From G963665185 sp963665185 (GTDB lineage Bacteria > Desulfobacterota > Desulfovibrionia > Desulfovibrionales > Desulfovibrionaceae): a stretch of DNA of 64,000 nt. Under the pieces are notes generated by a model. The model saw only the letters and a program-made list of their open reading frames with translations. It was not told the DNA's origin and ran no database searches. Position 1 is the stretch's first letter; each line of letters opens with the position of its first letter. The stretch is taken from contig CAXXPO010000028.1 of assembly GCA_963665185.2 (NCBI GenBank), positions 217,054-281,053 on the forward strand, given 5' to 3'. The translations under genes were made by a program, and so were the position numbers. Below are positions 9,375 to 18,556 of this stretch, in pieces.

Positions 9375-9390
9375 TGGCATGCCATTTGCT
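9375..9390 (+). promoter_or_regulatory. Sigma-54 promoter for the sulfate uptake locus
   Basis: TGGCATGCCATTTGCT matches TGGCACG-N4-TTGCW at all but one defined position, with GG (9376-9377) and GC (9388-9389) ten bases apart. The predicted start near 9402 leaves a 120-base leader before the receiver gene at 9522. Sigma-54 control is common in Desulfovibrio-type bacteria and needs an enhancer-binding protein. Confidence 0.65.
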
Positions 9391-9521
9391 CAACCTCATC
9401 GTGCAAAGACACTCCATGCGGCGGATTGGGTTATCCGCCAAGTGCAGGGCAAGACGGGCATTCCGGTTGGATTGTTCAAGTTTTTTCCCCGCAAGTGGAG
9501 AAACATGATCGAGAGGGTGGA

Positions 9522-9905
9522 ATGAGCGCGAAGCCGAACCAACTGAGAATGCTTCTGGTGGACGACGAACAGCGTCTTCTGACCACATCGGCCAGACTTT
9601 TCGAAAAGCTTGGGTTCCCCATTGAGATTGCCTCCGGGGGAGCCGATGCGTTGGAGAAGCTCGCGCTCGAATCTTTTGATGTTGTTTTCCTGGATATGAA
9701 AATGCCCGGCATGGACGGCCATGAAACATTGGCTGAAATCCGTCGGCTGCATCCCGGAGTGGATGTGATCATCCTTACTGGTCATGCCACCCGGGAAGAC
9801 GCCATGGACTGTCTGCATCAGGGCGCGCGGGACTATCTTGTCAAGCCGGTCTCAGCCCAGACCATGCTTGAGAAGGCCAGAGAGGTCCGTTCCGACCAAA
9901 GCTAG
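9522..9905 (+). CDS. Single-domain response regulator
   Basis: 127 residues, starting at the ATG after GAGAGGGTGG. It is a lone receiver domain: acidic pair LLVDDE, phosphoacceptor Asp in VFLDMKMPGMDG, conserved Thr in ILTGHA and Lys in YLVKPV. With no output domain, it probably passes phosphate on or acts by binding a partner, such as the kinases encoded at 15447 and 17570. It is the first gene after the sigma-54 promoter of the sulfate locus. Confidence 0.85.
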   Translation: MSAKPNQLRMLLVDDEQRLLTTSARLFEKLGFPIEIASGGADALEKLALESFDVVFLDMKMPGMDGHETLAEIRRLHPGVDVIILTGHATREDAMDCLHQGARDYLVKPVSAQTMLEKAREVRSDQS

Positions 9906-10098
9906 AACGCGTTTGAGAGTGAAGACGATTTTTACGCGGACGGCAGAAGCGAACGGATCGTTGCTCGGGCAGAAGTGGTGAAAGACGTCCGTTACGAAGA
10001 CAACGACTCGGAACGAGGATGAAGGGACCTGGGGAAGAAGGCTTCTACGCCTTGGAAAAGCACCAAAACGACGTTCAGTACGACTCGAGGAGGTTGGA

Positions 10099-10992
10099 AT
10101 GTCACGCAAGATCAGAGTGCTGATGGTTGATGACGAAGAACGCTTTCGGACGATTACGGCCAGAATTCTTGAACGCAAGGGCTATGACACCATTATGGCG
10201 GATAGTGGCGAACATGCCCTGGAAATGCTTTCGGAAAATCCCGATGTGGTCATTCTTGACGTCAAGATGGGCGGCATGGACGGCCATGAAACCCTCAAAA
10301 AGATCAAGGAGACGCATCCTGATCTGCCGGTCATCATGCTGACCGGTCATGGAGCCTTGCCCAGCGCACAGGAATCGCTCAAGTCGGGTGCCTACGACTA
10401 CCTGACAAAACCGTGCGATGTGGACCTTCTGACCGCCAAGATCAAGGACGCCTGTTTCATCAAGGCACGGGGCATCAAGGCCGAACCCTGTGTTGGCGAC
10501 ATCATGATTCCCATTGAAAATTACACGACCATCGGCCCCAACGCCACGCTCAAGCAAGGGATGGAAAAGCTCAAGGAATCGTTTACCCGCCTCATGTCCA
10601 CGGACCGTCTCATGGTGGCAGGTCACCGGTCCATTCTCGTGTTCGAAGGAGATGAAAATCTGGTGGGTATTCTCGGTGTCAAGGACCTCATCGCCACGTT
10701 GCGTCCCGGTTATCTTTCCGCGGGCAAACCCAGCATGGCCGACAGCCTGCAATATTCCCCCATGTTCTGGACCGGTCTGTTCACCAGCCGGGTCAAGACC
10801 ATCCAGGATATGCTGGTGGGCGATGTGATGTCTGCCCGGCCTCCCATGATAGACGCCGACGCCAACCTGATGGAGGCGGCGGAGATGCTCTTTGAACGCA
10901 AGGTGCGGCGGCTGGTGGTCAAGAACCAGGGCCGGATCGTGGGCGTTGTTCGCGAGCAGGAACTTTTCTTTGAAATGGCCCGGCTGGTGTAG
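10099..10992 (+). CDS. Response regulator with a CBS-domain pair
   Basis: 297 residues. The receiver domain (about 1-125) is intact: MVDDEE, ILDVKMGGMDG, MLTGHG, LTKPCD. Two CBS repeats follow, about 130-205 (DIMIPIENYTTIGPNATL ... ILGVKDL) and 235-297 (DVMSARPPMIDADANLMEA ... VVREQEL). CBS pairs bind adenine nucleotides in many proteins, so this regulator may combine phosphorylation with energy state. The context (transporter and ATP sulfurylase downstream) makes AMP/ATP or APS-related sensing attractive, but that is inference. The AGGAGGTTGGA before the ATG is a good ribosome site. Confidence 0.85.
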   Translation: MSRKIRVLMVDDEERFRTITARILERKGYDTIMADSGEHALEMLSENPDVVILDVKMGGMDGHETLKKIKETHPDLPVIMLTGHGALPSAQESLKSGAYDYLTKPCDVDLLTAKIKDACFIKARGIKAEPCVGDIMIPIENYTTIGPNATLKQGMEKLKESFTRLMSTDRLMVAGHRSILVFEGDENLVGILGVKDLIATLRPGYLSAGKPSMADSLQYSPMFWTGLFTSRVKTIQDMLVGDVMSARPPMIDADANLMEAAEMLFERKVRRLVVKNQGRIVGVVREQELFFEMARLV

Positions 10993-11072
10993 CCGCAGGA
11001 AAAATATGGAATGGCGCGGCGTGATGTAGAAGCGTTTCGTGCCATAAGCCAGGAAACATTTCGAGGTACACA

Positions 11073-12923
11073 ATGGCTGATCAAAAGAAGAAAGTCACCG
11101 GATACGATAAGTACGTCAACTGGAAGATTTTTATTTTCCCCGTGGTGTTGTTCATAGGCATTCTTATGATGCCCGTGCCGAAGAGCATGGTTGACATCGG
11201 CATACAGTATACGATTGGTCCAAAGCATGTCGTGTCGTTTATCGGCCAGGAACTCTTTCAGAAAGACAGTTCGGATCTGGAACAATGGGAGATTCTGGCT
11301 TGCGAGATGATGGAGCAAAATATGCGCATGGGTGCGCTGACCCTGCCCCGTTTTCTCAAGCGCGATGCCAAGTGGTGTAAAAAGTACAAGATTCCCGTCG
11401 ATGCCACGAACTTCAAGCGTGCCTCCACCTGGGTCAAGGATAATCTCACACCAGAGCGTTACAATGCCGTTATGAAGCAGGCATTGGACGTGCGGCTCCA
11501 CAAGATTGCGTATGCGGACCTGTCCAAGGCGGACAAGAAAGCTGCAGACAAGGGGGCATGGTCCATCAAGGTAGCCATCGCCATGGTCGTCTTCGTGGTG
11601 CTGTGTTTTGTTACCGAGTGCATCCCCCTGCCTGGCGTGGCCTTCTGCATCGGTCTGATTCTGGTCTTCACATCCGTTGTCAGCCGGAGTCAGGTGGCCG
11701 GACTGTACTGGGACGATGCCTGCTGGTTTATCATGGGTTCGCTCATGTTTGCGGCCGCATTCGTCAAGACCGGCGTGGACAAGCGGTTGTGTCTGGCCAT
11801 GTTCAAAAAGTTGGCCGTACCCAACGTACGTTGGATAACCCTTATCTTTTTTCTCATCATCACTCCTTTGGCTGCGTTCATTTCGGACCACGCGTTGGCC
11901 GCCATGTTCCTGCCCATCGGCATGTTGCTGTATGAAAACAGCCTGACCGAAGAAGTTCCCGAGGATAAGGAACTGGCCAAAATGTTGATGATCGCCATTG
12001 CCATGGCCTGCAACATCGGCGGTCCGGGCGCTCCTTCGGGCGGCGCGCGCAACGTCATCATGATGACCTACCTGACCGACATGTTCGGGTTCGACATTGG
12101 TTACTTTCAGTGGGTCACCTACTGCTTCCCCTTCCTCATCATAATGATCCCCATCACCTGGTTTGCGGTGAACGTCATGTTCAAGCCCCGGCTCAAGGAT
12201 CTCAAGCCTGCCATGATCCACCTGGAAAAGCAGATTGATAAGATGGGCAAGTGGAACAGCAAGCAGATCTGGGCGGTCGTCATTTTCGCCATCATGGTTT
12301 TTGGCTGGTTCACGGAAAAAGAGTTCTACAATATGGGCATTTATCCCGTGCGTCTTGGTATCGGAGTTATCGCCGTAGCCGGTGCAATGGCCTACCTGCT
12401 GGCCGGTGTGGTCAACTGGCGCGACTACCAGGAAAAGGTCGACTGGGGTGTTGTCTGGCTGTACGCGGGTGCAATCATATTCGGTCGTACTTTGGACAGT
12501 ACTGGTGCAGCCTATTGGATCGCCAAGTCGGTCATCGACTTGCTGGCCCCGCTTGGCATGGACAGCGGCCTGCCGTTGATGCTGACTTCCAACGGACTGA
12601 CCGCCGTTCTGACCAACCTCATGGCCGATGGTCCGGCAGCCGCCGCAGTCGGTCCGATTACCCTGAACATGGCTGGTCTGGTCCATCCGGGCACGACGTT
12701 CCTGCCCTTCATGGCCATGTCCACAGCCATTGCCTCATCGTTTGCCTACTGCCTGATCATCGGTACACCGCCAAACGCCATTGTGTACGCTTCGGGGTAT
12801 CTGGAGCCCAAGGATTATCTGCGCGTTGGCATTCCCTTGTGGGTTGTGGCCAATATCGTGGTCATTCTGCTCACGGCGGTTCTTTGGACGTGGATGGGAT
12901 TTGGCGATCTGCCCCCCTTCTAA
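11073..12923 (+). CDS. DASS/SLC13-family anion symporter, probably sulfate
   Basis: 616 residues with about a dozen membrane helices and the pattern of divalent anion:sodium symporters. The two signature loops are visible: IGGPGAPSGGARN (about residue 315) and IIGTPPNAIVYASG (about 565). An unusual soluble insert of about 120 residues lies between the first helix (residues 17-35) and the next (about 168), rich in Lys/Glu (DLEQWEILACEMM, RFLKRDAKW). Substrate is inferred from context: sat lies 1 kb downstream in the same direction. Close relatives carry dicarboxylates, so the substrate is not certain. Confidence 0.8.
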   Translation: MADQKKKVTGYDKYVNWKIFIFPVVLFIGILMMPVPKSMVDIGIQYTIGPKHVVSFIGQELFQKDSSDLEQWEILACEMMEQNMRMGALTLPRFLKRDAKWCKKYKIPVDATNFKRASTWVKDNLTPERYNAVMKQALDVRLHKIAYADLSKADKKAADKGAWSIKVAIAMVVFVVLCFVTECIPLPGVAFCIGLILVFTSVVSRSQVAGLYWDDACWFIMGSLMFAAAFVKTGVDKRLCLAMFKKLAVPNVRWITLIFFLIITPLAAFISDHALAAMFLPIGMLLYENSLTEEVPEDKELAKMLMIAIAMACNIGGPGAPSGGARNVIMMTYLTDMFGFDIGYFQWVTYCFPFLIIMIPITWFAVNVMFKPRLKDLKPAMIHLEKQIDKMGKWNSKQIWAVVIFAIMVFGWFTEKEFYNMGIYPVRLGIGVIAVAGAMAYLLAGVVNWRDYQEKVDWGVVWLYAGAIIFGRTLDSTGAAYWIAKSVIDLLAPLGMDSGLPLMLTSNGLTAVLTNLMADGPAAAAVGPITLNMAGLVHPGTTFLPFMAMSTAIASSFAYCLIIGTPPNAIVYASGYLEPKDYLRVGIPLWVVANIVVILLTAVLWTWMGFGDLPPF

Positions 12924-12939
12924 CTGACATTTGAAAAAA

Positions 12940-12975
12940 CCTTTGGGCGGTTCGGTCTGCCGGATCGCCCAAAGG
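12940..12975. terminator. Hairpin after the transporter gene
   Basis: CCTTTGGGCG (12940-12949) pairs perfectly with CGCCCAAAGG (12966-12975), and the inside can pair further (TTCGG with CCGGA). On the plus strand no T-run follows, so it is more likely an RNA-processing or partial-termination hairpin between the transporter and the downstream genes. Confidence 0.45.
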
Positions 12976-13044
12976 GCATGACGATATCACGGCATATTTT
13001 ACAGGTGTTTGGCCTGTTGGACAATTGAGCGGGGAGGAAAAGCA

Positions 13045-13173
13045 ATGCAACAGGAAAAGGCATTCGTTACCAAGAACGGTGTGACGTATTTCAGCCGCAA
13101 GACCGAACGGTCCGTGCTTTTCATCATGACCCTGGGGATGTTGATCTGGGGCATTATTGAGAAGTGGGGTTAG
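13045..13173 (+). CDS. 42-residue single-helix membrane protein
   Basis: ATG at 13045 follows an excellent GGGGAGGAAAAGCA ribosome site; TAG at 13171. It encodes MQQEKAFVTKNG, a charged middle (YFSRKTERS) and one hydrophobic helix (VLFIMTLGMLIWGIIEKWG). Five bases separate its stop from the next start. Its place between a DASS transporter and the Yip1/sat genes suggests a small accessory subunit of the transporter, as small single-span proteins often are; this is inference. Confidence 0.7.
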   Translation: MQQEKAFVTKNGVTYFSRKTERSVLFIMTLGMLIWGIIEKWG

Positions 13174-13177
13174 GGAC

Positions 13178-13825
13178 ATGTCCGCGCAAGCCGATGTTCA
13201 GGCCGCAGCCGACATACAGGCAGCGAGCGTCGAGGCGACTATGGATGGTTGCATTTCCACTACTGGGACTGCTGGCAGTGAAAACACAGCACAGCCAACA
13301 AAACGCAAGGCGTTTTCCCGGTACTTTGCACATCTCAATATGTTGATTCGTGTGCCGAGCCGGTTTTACGCGGAACTTCCGCAGAAAACAGGCTATACCG
13401 AAGCCCTGGTTTTTCTGATCACCTCCAGCGTGTTCTTCACGGCGGTCAGTTTCACCTATCTGTTCAACAGCGATGTGCGGATGATTCCCGTGATTCTGAT
13501 TAATTCCCTGGGCATGCCGTTTATAGCGGGGGCCTTGGGTTGGGCCACTCTGGTCATGTTTTTCGGAAAACAGGTCGGCGGATACGCACGGGTTTTTTCC
13601 ATTTTCGCTTATGCCGCAGGCGCGGTCATGTTGGTCTCGTGGATACCGGCCCTGGGTTGGGCCACGGAAATCTGGCGTCTTATTCTCGTCTGCATCGGCC
13701 TTCACCGGGCCTATCAGCTGGGGTGGAAAAAATCGTTCTTTGTGACGGTGGCATCCACTGTTGTTCTGACCATGTTTTTCTGGTCCACGGCTCCGGTGAT
13801 ATCCTCGCTCAAGGCGCTGTTGTAG
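13178..13825 (+). CDS. Yip1-domain membrane protein
   Basis: 215 residues from the ATG at 13178; an in-frame TTG at 13157 is less likely because it would overlap the 42-aa gene. After an Ala-rich, probably disordered N-terminus (1-50), five hydrophobic helices follow (ALVFLITSSVFFTAV, GMPFIAGALGWATLVMFF, VFSIFAYAAGAVMLV, LILVCIGL, FFVTVASTVVLTMFFW), as in bacterial Yip1/YIF1 proteins. It lies between the transporter and sat and may be part of the uptake system; the function is not established. Confidence 0.75.
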   Translation: MSAQADVQAAADIQAASVEATMDGCISTTGTAGSENTAQPTKRKAFSRYFAHLNMLIRVPSRFYAELPQKTGYTEALVFLITSSVFFTAVSFTYLFNSDVRMIPVILINSLGMPFIAGALGWATLVMFFGKQVGGYARVFSIFAYAAGAVMLVSWIPALGWATEIWRLILVCIGLHRAYQLGWKKSFFVTVASTVVLTMFFWSTAPVISSLKALL

Positions 13826-13896
13826 CTGAATCGCGGTTTCTTTGGGTTGAAGAAACAGTTGTTCCATATGGTTATAAAATTTAAAAGGAGTGACTC

Positions 13897-15195
13897 ATGT
13901 CGAATCTGGTTCCCCCTCATGGCGGTAAAGGTCTGGTGGTTCGTCTTTTGGAAGGCGCGGCACGTGAACAGGAACTGAAGAAAGCAAAGAGCCTCAAGAA
14001 GATTGACATAACCGCCCAGGAAAAGGGCGATCTGATCATGATCGGCATCGGCGGCTTCAGCCCTCTGGATGGCTTCATGACCAAGGCCGATTGGAAGAGC
14101 GTATGTGAAAATTTCACACTGGCCGACGGTACGTTCTGGCCCGTTCCTGTCATGCTGGGCGTGAACGCGGACGATGCCGCACAGATCAAGGCGGGAGATG
14201 AGATCGCACTGTATTATGCCAAGGACGACACTGTTTACGCCACATTGAAGGTCAGCGAGAAGTTCGAACTGACGGAAGCCGACAAGAAATGGGAATGCGA
14301 AGCCGTGTACAAGGGCAAGGGAGAAGACTCCGCCGACGGCAAATTCTGGGAAGTCGCCCTGGAAGATCACCCGGGCGTGCAAAAAGTCATGGAGCGCAAG
14401 CAGTTTTGCCTGGCTGGTCAGGTGAATGTCCTTTCCGAAGGCAATTACCCGGACAAGTACAAAGGCGTGTACCTGCGTCCTTCCGAGACCCGCCAAATAT
14501 TCGACGACAAGGGCTGGACAAATGTGGCTGCGCTGCAATTGCGCAATCCCATGCACCGCTCGCACGAATATCTTTGCAAGATCGCCGTTGAAGTCTGCGA
14601 CGGCGTTATCATTCACTCCCTCATCGGCAATCTCAAGCCGGGAGACATTCCCGCCGAAGTGCGCGTCAAATGCATCCAGACCCTGGTGGACAAATACTTT
14701 GTGGACGACAACGTCGTGCAGGGCGGCTACCCGTTGGACATGCGCTATGCCGGACCGCGTGAAGCCCTGCTGCACGCCACGTTCCGTCAGAACTACGGGG
14801 TCAACCGTATGATCATCGGCCGCGACCATGCGGGTGTGGGCGATTTCTACGGTCTGTTCGAAGCGCAGGAGATATTCGACCAGATTCCCTATCAGGGCGA
14901 GGAATGCCCTGATCCGGGTAAAAAACTGCTTTGCGAACCGCTCAAGATCGACTGGACCTTCTATTGTTACAAGTGCGACGGAATGGCTTCCCTGCGCACT
15001 TGTCCGCATGGCAAGGAGGACCGGGTGATACTTTCCGGCACGAAACTGCGCAAAGCCCTTTCCGAAGGGGCGGATGTTCCCGATCACTTCGGACGCGAAG
15101 AGGTGCTGGAGATCCTGCGCGCCTACTATGAAGGCCTTGAGGAAAAAGTGGAAATCAAAATGCAGGGCTTCGCTTCCGGCGAGTCCATGAAATAG
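13897..15195 (+). CDS. sat: Sulfate adenylyltransferase (ATP sulfurylase)
   Basis: 432 residues, AAAAGGAGTGACTC before the ATG. It makes adenosine 5'-phosphosulfate from sulfate and ATP, the first cytoplasmic step of dissimilatory sulfate reduction. The nucleotide-binding motif QLRNPMHRSHE (near residue 214) and GRDHAG are present, and a Cys cluster (C.P..IDWTFYCYKC ... TCPHGKEDR) matches the zinc site of the bacterial and archaeal homomeric enzyme. There is no fused APS kinase. It is the last gene before a strong terminator, and a transporter of the anion family lies upstream. APS reductase and Qmo genes are not in this window. Confidence 0.97.
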   Translation: MSNLVPPHGGKGLVVRLLEGAAREQELKKAKSLKKIDITAQEKGDLIMIGIGGFSPLDGFMTKADWKSVCENFTLADGTFWPVPVMLGVNADDAAQIKAGDEIALYYAKDDTVYATLKVSEKFELTEADKKWECEAVYKGKGEDSADGKFWEVALEDHPGVQKVMERKQFCLAGQVNVLSEGNYPDKYKGVYLRPSETRQIFDDKGWTNVAALQLRNPMHRSHEYLCKIAVEVCDGVIIHSLIGNLKPGDIPAEVRVKCIQTLVDKYFVDDNVVQGGYPLDMRYAGPREALLHATFRQNYGVNRMIIGRDHAGVGDFYGLFEAQEIFDQIPYQGEECPDPGKKLLCEPLKIDWTFYCYKCDGMASLRTCPHGKEDRVILSGTKLRKALSEGADVPDHFGREEVLEILRAYYEGLEEKVEIKMQGFASGESMK

Positions 15196-15232
15196 TAATT
15201 TCTCAAACCACCCTATGCCCATTCTATGGGAG

Positions 15233-15267
15233 GGCGGGAGCCGCAGCGTGCGGCTCCCGCCTTTTTT
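15233..15267 (+). terminator. Rho-independent terminator of sat
   Basis: A perfect 13-bp stem (15233-15245 with 15249-15261, sequence GGCGGGAGCCGCA), a 3-base loop and six T residues. Confidence 0.95.
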
Positions 15268-15333
15268 GCGTAACGTTGCGCAATCCGTCCGGAATCGTCT
15301 TTCCGTCCTTTTTTGTTGATATTGCGAGATTAC

Positions 15334-15349
15334 TGGAACGTTCCTTGCT
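15334..15349 (+). promoter_or_regulatory. Sigma-54 promoter for the kinase/receiver genes
   Basis: TGGAACGTTCCTTGCT matches TGGCACG-N4-TTGCW at all but one defined position, with GG (15335-15336) and GC (15347-15348) ten bases apart. It lies about 100 bases before the kinase start at 15447, downstream of the sat terminator, so the four signalling genes form a separate transcription unit. Confidence 0.65.
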
Positions 15350-15446
15350 TTCGTCAGGAAGACATCCACTTCATTTTGCGAGATTTCGGCAGTGGTCCAT
15401 AGGGGCGGAGCGTAAGAGCCAGGGCCGGACTGCAAGGAGATATGGA

Positions 15447-17105
15447 ATGCAAACCGCTGATTACGCCAAATTGCGTCTGCGCATTATTGCCACCATTCTG
15501 GGGTTTTCGCTCATTCCTTTGTTCGGCCTGGGGTCGTTTATCTATTTTCAGTTTTCCAAGACATTTGACGACAACGTGGCCGAGAACCTCACGACCATAG
15601 TGGAGAACAAGCGCGACGCCCTGGACATGTTTCTCAAGGAGCGGGTGGCCCAGCTTAAAAACCTGGCCTACACCCATACCTGGGACGAGATGAGCAACGA
15701 CGAGTATCTGCATAATCTGTCCGAGATCATTCGCACCTATTCCGGCTCGATCGTGGACCTCGGGGTAATCGACGCCTCAGGGCAGCAGGTGGCCTATGCC
15801 GGTCCCTATAAGCTCAAGGGCGTGAACTACAAAGAGGAAAGCTGGTTTCGGCAGGTCAGGCTCAAAGGGTTGTATATCAGCGACGTGTTTATGGGATTTC
15901 GCCATTTTCCCCATTTCATCATCGCGGTGTGGAGGCAGGAAAAGGGCTCGTCCTGGATTCTGCGGGCCACCATCGATTCCGAAGTATTTACCTCTCTGGT
16001 GCGCAACGTCCAGGTGGGGCGGCGTGGTGACGCCTTTCTTGTCAATCGGGAGGGAGTTTTCCAGACCTCGCCACGTTTTGGAGGCAAGGTTCTGGACAAG
16101 GCTGATTTGCCGGATTTGTTCGATCTGCCCATTCGTCTGGACAGCGCCGAAATTTCCTGGTTGCAGGGCAACGACAAGGTCGTGGCGGGATTTGCCCGTT
16201 TGCACCAGGCGGACTGGACACTGGTTGTCACGGAAGATCCCAGCGAGGAAATGTCGCCTTTGGTGCGGACCCAATGGACCGCCCTTGGCATCACCGGTCT
16301 GGGCGGGTTGCTTATTTTTCTGGGGGGCTGGGCCGTGAGCCGCAACATCGTGGCCAAGATAGAGGCGGCGGATCGTGACAAGGCCGCTTTGGACGCCACG
16401 CTGATGCAGTCCGGGAAAATGGCCGCCCTTGGGAAGATGGCGGCAGGAGTGGCCCACGAGGTCAACAATCCCCTGACCCTCATACGGGAAAGCGCAGGCT
16501 GGGTGCGGGATCTGCTTACCGAGGAAGACCCGGAGAAAATCGTCAATTTCAGCGAGATCGAAGCCGCTCTGCATAAGATCGACGAGCATGTTGAACGGGC
16601 CAGAACCATCACGCGGCGCATGTTGGGTTTTGCCAAGCGTATGGATCCCACCCAGGAAAACGTGGACCTGAACCACCTGGTCGAGCAGACCATAGTGCTT
16701 CTGGGCAACGAAGCCCTGCACCGCAATATCACGGTTGAAACGGAGTTTGGCGCGGAACTGGGCAACATAGAAACCGATCCGTCCCAGGTGCAGCAGGTGG
16801 TGCTCAACCTTTTGGAAAATGCCATCGACGCCATAGACAGAAACGGAACCATCCGTCTGCGCACCTGGAAGAACGAGGAACGCAGGCAGTTGTGTCTGTC
16901 CGTGACCGACAGCGGGGGGGGAATTCCGCCTGAGCTGTGCGCCAAGGTGTTTGATCCGTTTTTCAGCACCAAGAAGGTCGGCGAAGGCACAGGCCTGGGA
17001 CTGGCCATCAGCTACAGCATCATGCAAAAGCTGAACGGTTCGATAGCCGTTGAAAACGTGGAAGAAGGCGGAGCGCGCTTCACTATCTGCCTTCCCTTGG
17101 GGTGA
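15447..17105 (+). CDS. Membrane sensor histidine kinase with periplasmic Cache-type domain
   Basis: 552 residues from the ATG with AAGGAGATATGGA upstream. One N-terminal membrane helix (about 12-34), a periplasmic double-Cache-like domain (35-295), a second helix (about 285-310), then HisKA with the phosphorylated His in AAGVAHEVNNPL and an HATPase domain (NLLENAIDAI, DSGGGIP, EGTGLGLAISY). Cache domains usually sense small molecules in the periplasm, so it may read sulfate, sulfite or an organic acid outside the cell. The receiver gene starts 75 bases downstream. Confidence 0.9.
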   Translation: MQTADYAKLRLRIIATILGFSLIPLFGLGSFIYFQFSKTFDDNVAENLTTIVENKRDALDMFLKERVAQLKNLAYTHTWDEMSNDEYLHNLSEIIRTYSGSIVDLGVIDASGQQVAYAGPYKLKGVNYKEESWFRQVRLKGLYISDVFMGFRHFPHFIIAVWRQEKGSSWILRATIDSEVFTSLVRNVQVGRRGDAFLVNREGVFQTSPRFGGKVLDKADLPDLFDLPIRLDSAEISWLQGNDKVVAGFARLHQADWTLVVTEDPSEEMSPLVRTQWTALGITGLGGLLIFLGGWAVSRNIVAKIEAADRDKAALDATLMQSGKMAALGKMAAGVAHEVNNPLTLIRESAGWVRDLLTEEDPEKIVNFSEIEAALHKIDEHVERARTITRRMLGFAKRMDPTQENVDLNHLVEQTIVLLGNEALHRNITVETEFGAELGNIETDPSQVQQVVLNLLENAIDAIDRNGTIRLRTWKNEERRQLCLSVTDSGGGIPPELCAKVFDPFFSTKKVGEGTGLGLAISYSIMQKLNGSIAVENVEEGGARFTICLPLG

Positions 17106-17180
17106 GTTCACTGCGGAATGCGGCTGAAGTTTTTCAGAGAATCTGGGCCACGCGGAAAAAGCCCATCCGGAGAAGGAGCC

Positions 17181-17573
17181 ATGGACAGAATCAAAGTGCT
17201 GGTCGTCGATGACGAGACTGATTTCATCGACCTGTTTGTCAAACGCTTTCGCATGCGCAACCTGGAAGTGGCGGCTGTGGGCGGCGGGCCGCAGGCGTTG
17301 GAGCATCTTCGGGAACATGACACGGACGTGGTGGTGTTGGACGTCCGCATGCCCGGAATGGACGGCATGGAAACCCTGCGCGAGATAAAGAAGCGCCATC
17401 CGAGCGTGGAGGTCATCATGCTCACCGGCCACGGGTCGGTGCAGTCGGGCATTGAGGGCATGAGCTGCGGGGCCTACGACTACGTCATGAAGCCTTTCAA
17501 GATTGACGACCTGCTGGAGCGTATCCGTCGAGCCCACGAGCACGGGCTGTTGCACAAGGACGGAAAGGCGTGA
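17181..17573 (+). CDS. Single-domain response regulator
   Basis: 130 residues after AGAAGGAGCC. Receiver motifs are complete: VVDDET, VVLDVRMPGMDG, MLTGHG, VMKPFK. There is no output domain. It lies between two kinase genes and overlaps the second by 4 bases (GTGA), so it is likely the partner of one or both kinases in a phosphorelay. Confidence 0.9.
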   Translation: MDRIKVLVVDDETDFIDLFVKRFRMRNLEVAAVGGGPQALEHLREHDTDVVVLDVRMPGMDGMETLREIKKRHPSVEVIMLTGHGSVQSGIEGMSCGAYDYVMKPFKIDDLLERIRRAHEHGLLHKDGKA

Positions 17574-18556
17574 TCTCCGGTCTGCCTTGGCCCCGTACCA
17601 CGCGGCAGGGGCTGGCCCTTGTTTTGCGGGTGGGAGTTCCGCTGTTCGTAGGGTTGACCGGGTTGCTGATCGCCCTGCAACGCACGGGGAAGTTTGCCGA
17701 TTTCCTTCTGGTCCTTTTTTCAATGGCCTTGTCCGGCCTGGCAGCCGAATGGGTGTACCGGGCCTCGCGACGGCTGGCGGCGGAAAAGGCGGAACTGGGC
17801 GAGCAACTGCTGCAATCGCAAAAGCTGGCCGCGCTGGGGGAATTGGCCGCCGGTATTGCCCATGAAATCAACAACCCGCTGGCCATCATCGGGCAGGAAG
17901 CGGAACTATTACAACATTCCCTGGATTCCGTGGAGTTCAAGGTTCCCGACGAGGAAGCCGAATTTTCCGAATCCCTGACGGAGATAACCCGACAGGTGAG
18001 ACGTTGCGGCAGCATCACGGCCAAAATGCTGGACATGGCCCGCAAGAGGCAGGCCATTCCGCAGACCACGGACATCAATCAGATTGTGCGCGATATGGTG
18101 GCCCTCACTGAAAAGGAAGCGTCCCGGCGCGACATTGAAATCATCGCGACCTACGCCGGGTACATGCCGCAAATTTTTTCCGATCCGCCGCTCATCAAGC
18201 AGGTGGTGCTCAATCTGCTGAACAACGCCATCCAGGCCATCGGCAGCAAGGGGACCATTTCCGTCATCACCTGTCTGCGCCCGCCCGATAGCGTTTGCAT
18301 TGTGGTGCGTGACACGGGGTGCGGCATTGCCAAGGAAGACCAGGACCGAATTTTCAATCCGTTTTACACGACCAAACCGCCGGGCAAGGGGACAGGCCTT
18401 GGATTGTCCATCAGCCTGCGTATAATCGACCAGCTTGGCGGAAGTATTGCCGTGCAGAGCGAGCCGGGACACGGCGCGGCATTCACCGTGAAACTGCCTG
18501 TGGGGACGGGCAAGGAGGTTTCGCACCATGGCAAGGCCCAGAATTCTTGTGGTTGA
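17570..18556 (+). CDS. Histidine kinase with two N-terminal membrane helices
   Basis: 328 residues, GTG start overlapping the previous stop by 4 bases. Two closely spaced helices (about residues 17-37 and 44-60) leave no periplasmic sensor. HisKA has AAGIAHEINNPL; the ATPase domain has NLLNNAIQAI, DTGCGIA and GKGTGLGLSI. Kinases with this layout often sense within the membrane or through a partner. It overlaps the next receiver gene by 29 bases, so all four signalling genes are tightly linked. Confidence 0.88.
   Translation: MISGLPWPRTTRQGLALVLRVGVPLFVGLTGLLIALQRTGKFADFLLVLFSMALSGLAAEWVYRASRRLAAEKAELGEQLLQSQKLAALGELAAGIAHEINNPLAIIGQEAELLQHSLDSVEFKVPDEEAEFSESLTEITRQVRRCGSITAKMLDMARKRQAIPQTTDINQIVRDMVALTEKEASRRDIEIIATYAGYMPQIFSDPPLIKQVVLNLLNNAIQAIGSKGTISVITCLRPPDSVCIVVRDTGCGIAKEDQDRIFNPFYTTKPPGKGTGLGLSISLRIIDQLGGSIAVQSEPGHGAAFTVKLPVGTGKEVSHHGKAQNSCG

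Noticed and set aside
10020..10120. 34-codon frame starting MKGPGEEGFYALEK before the receiver-CBS gene
   Set aside because: Ribosome site touches the start codon and the frame runs into the real gene; no sign of a protein.
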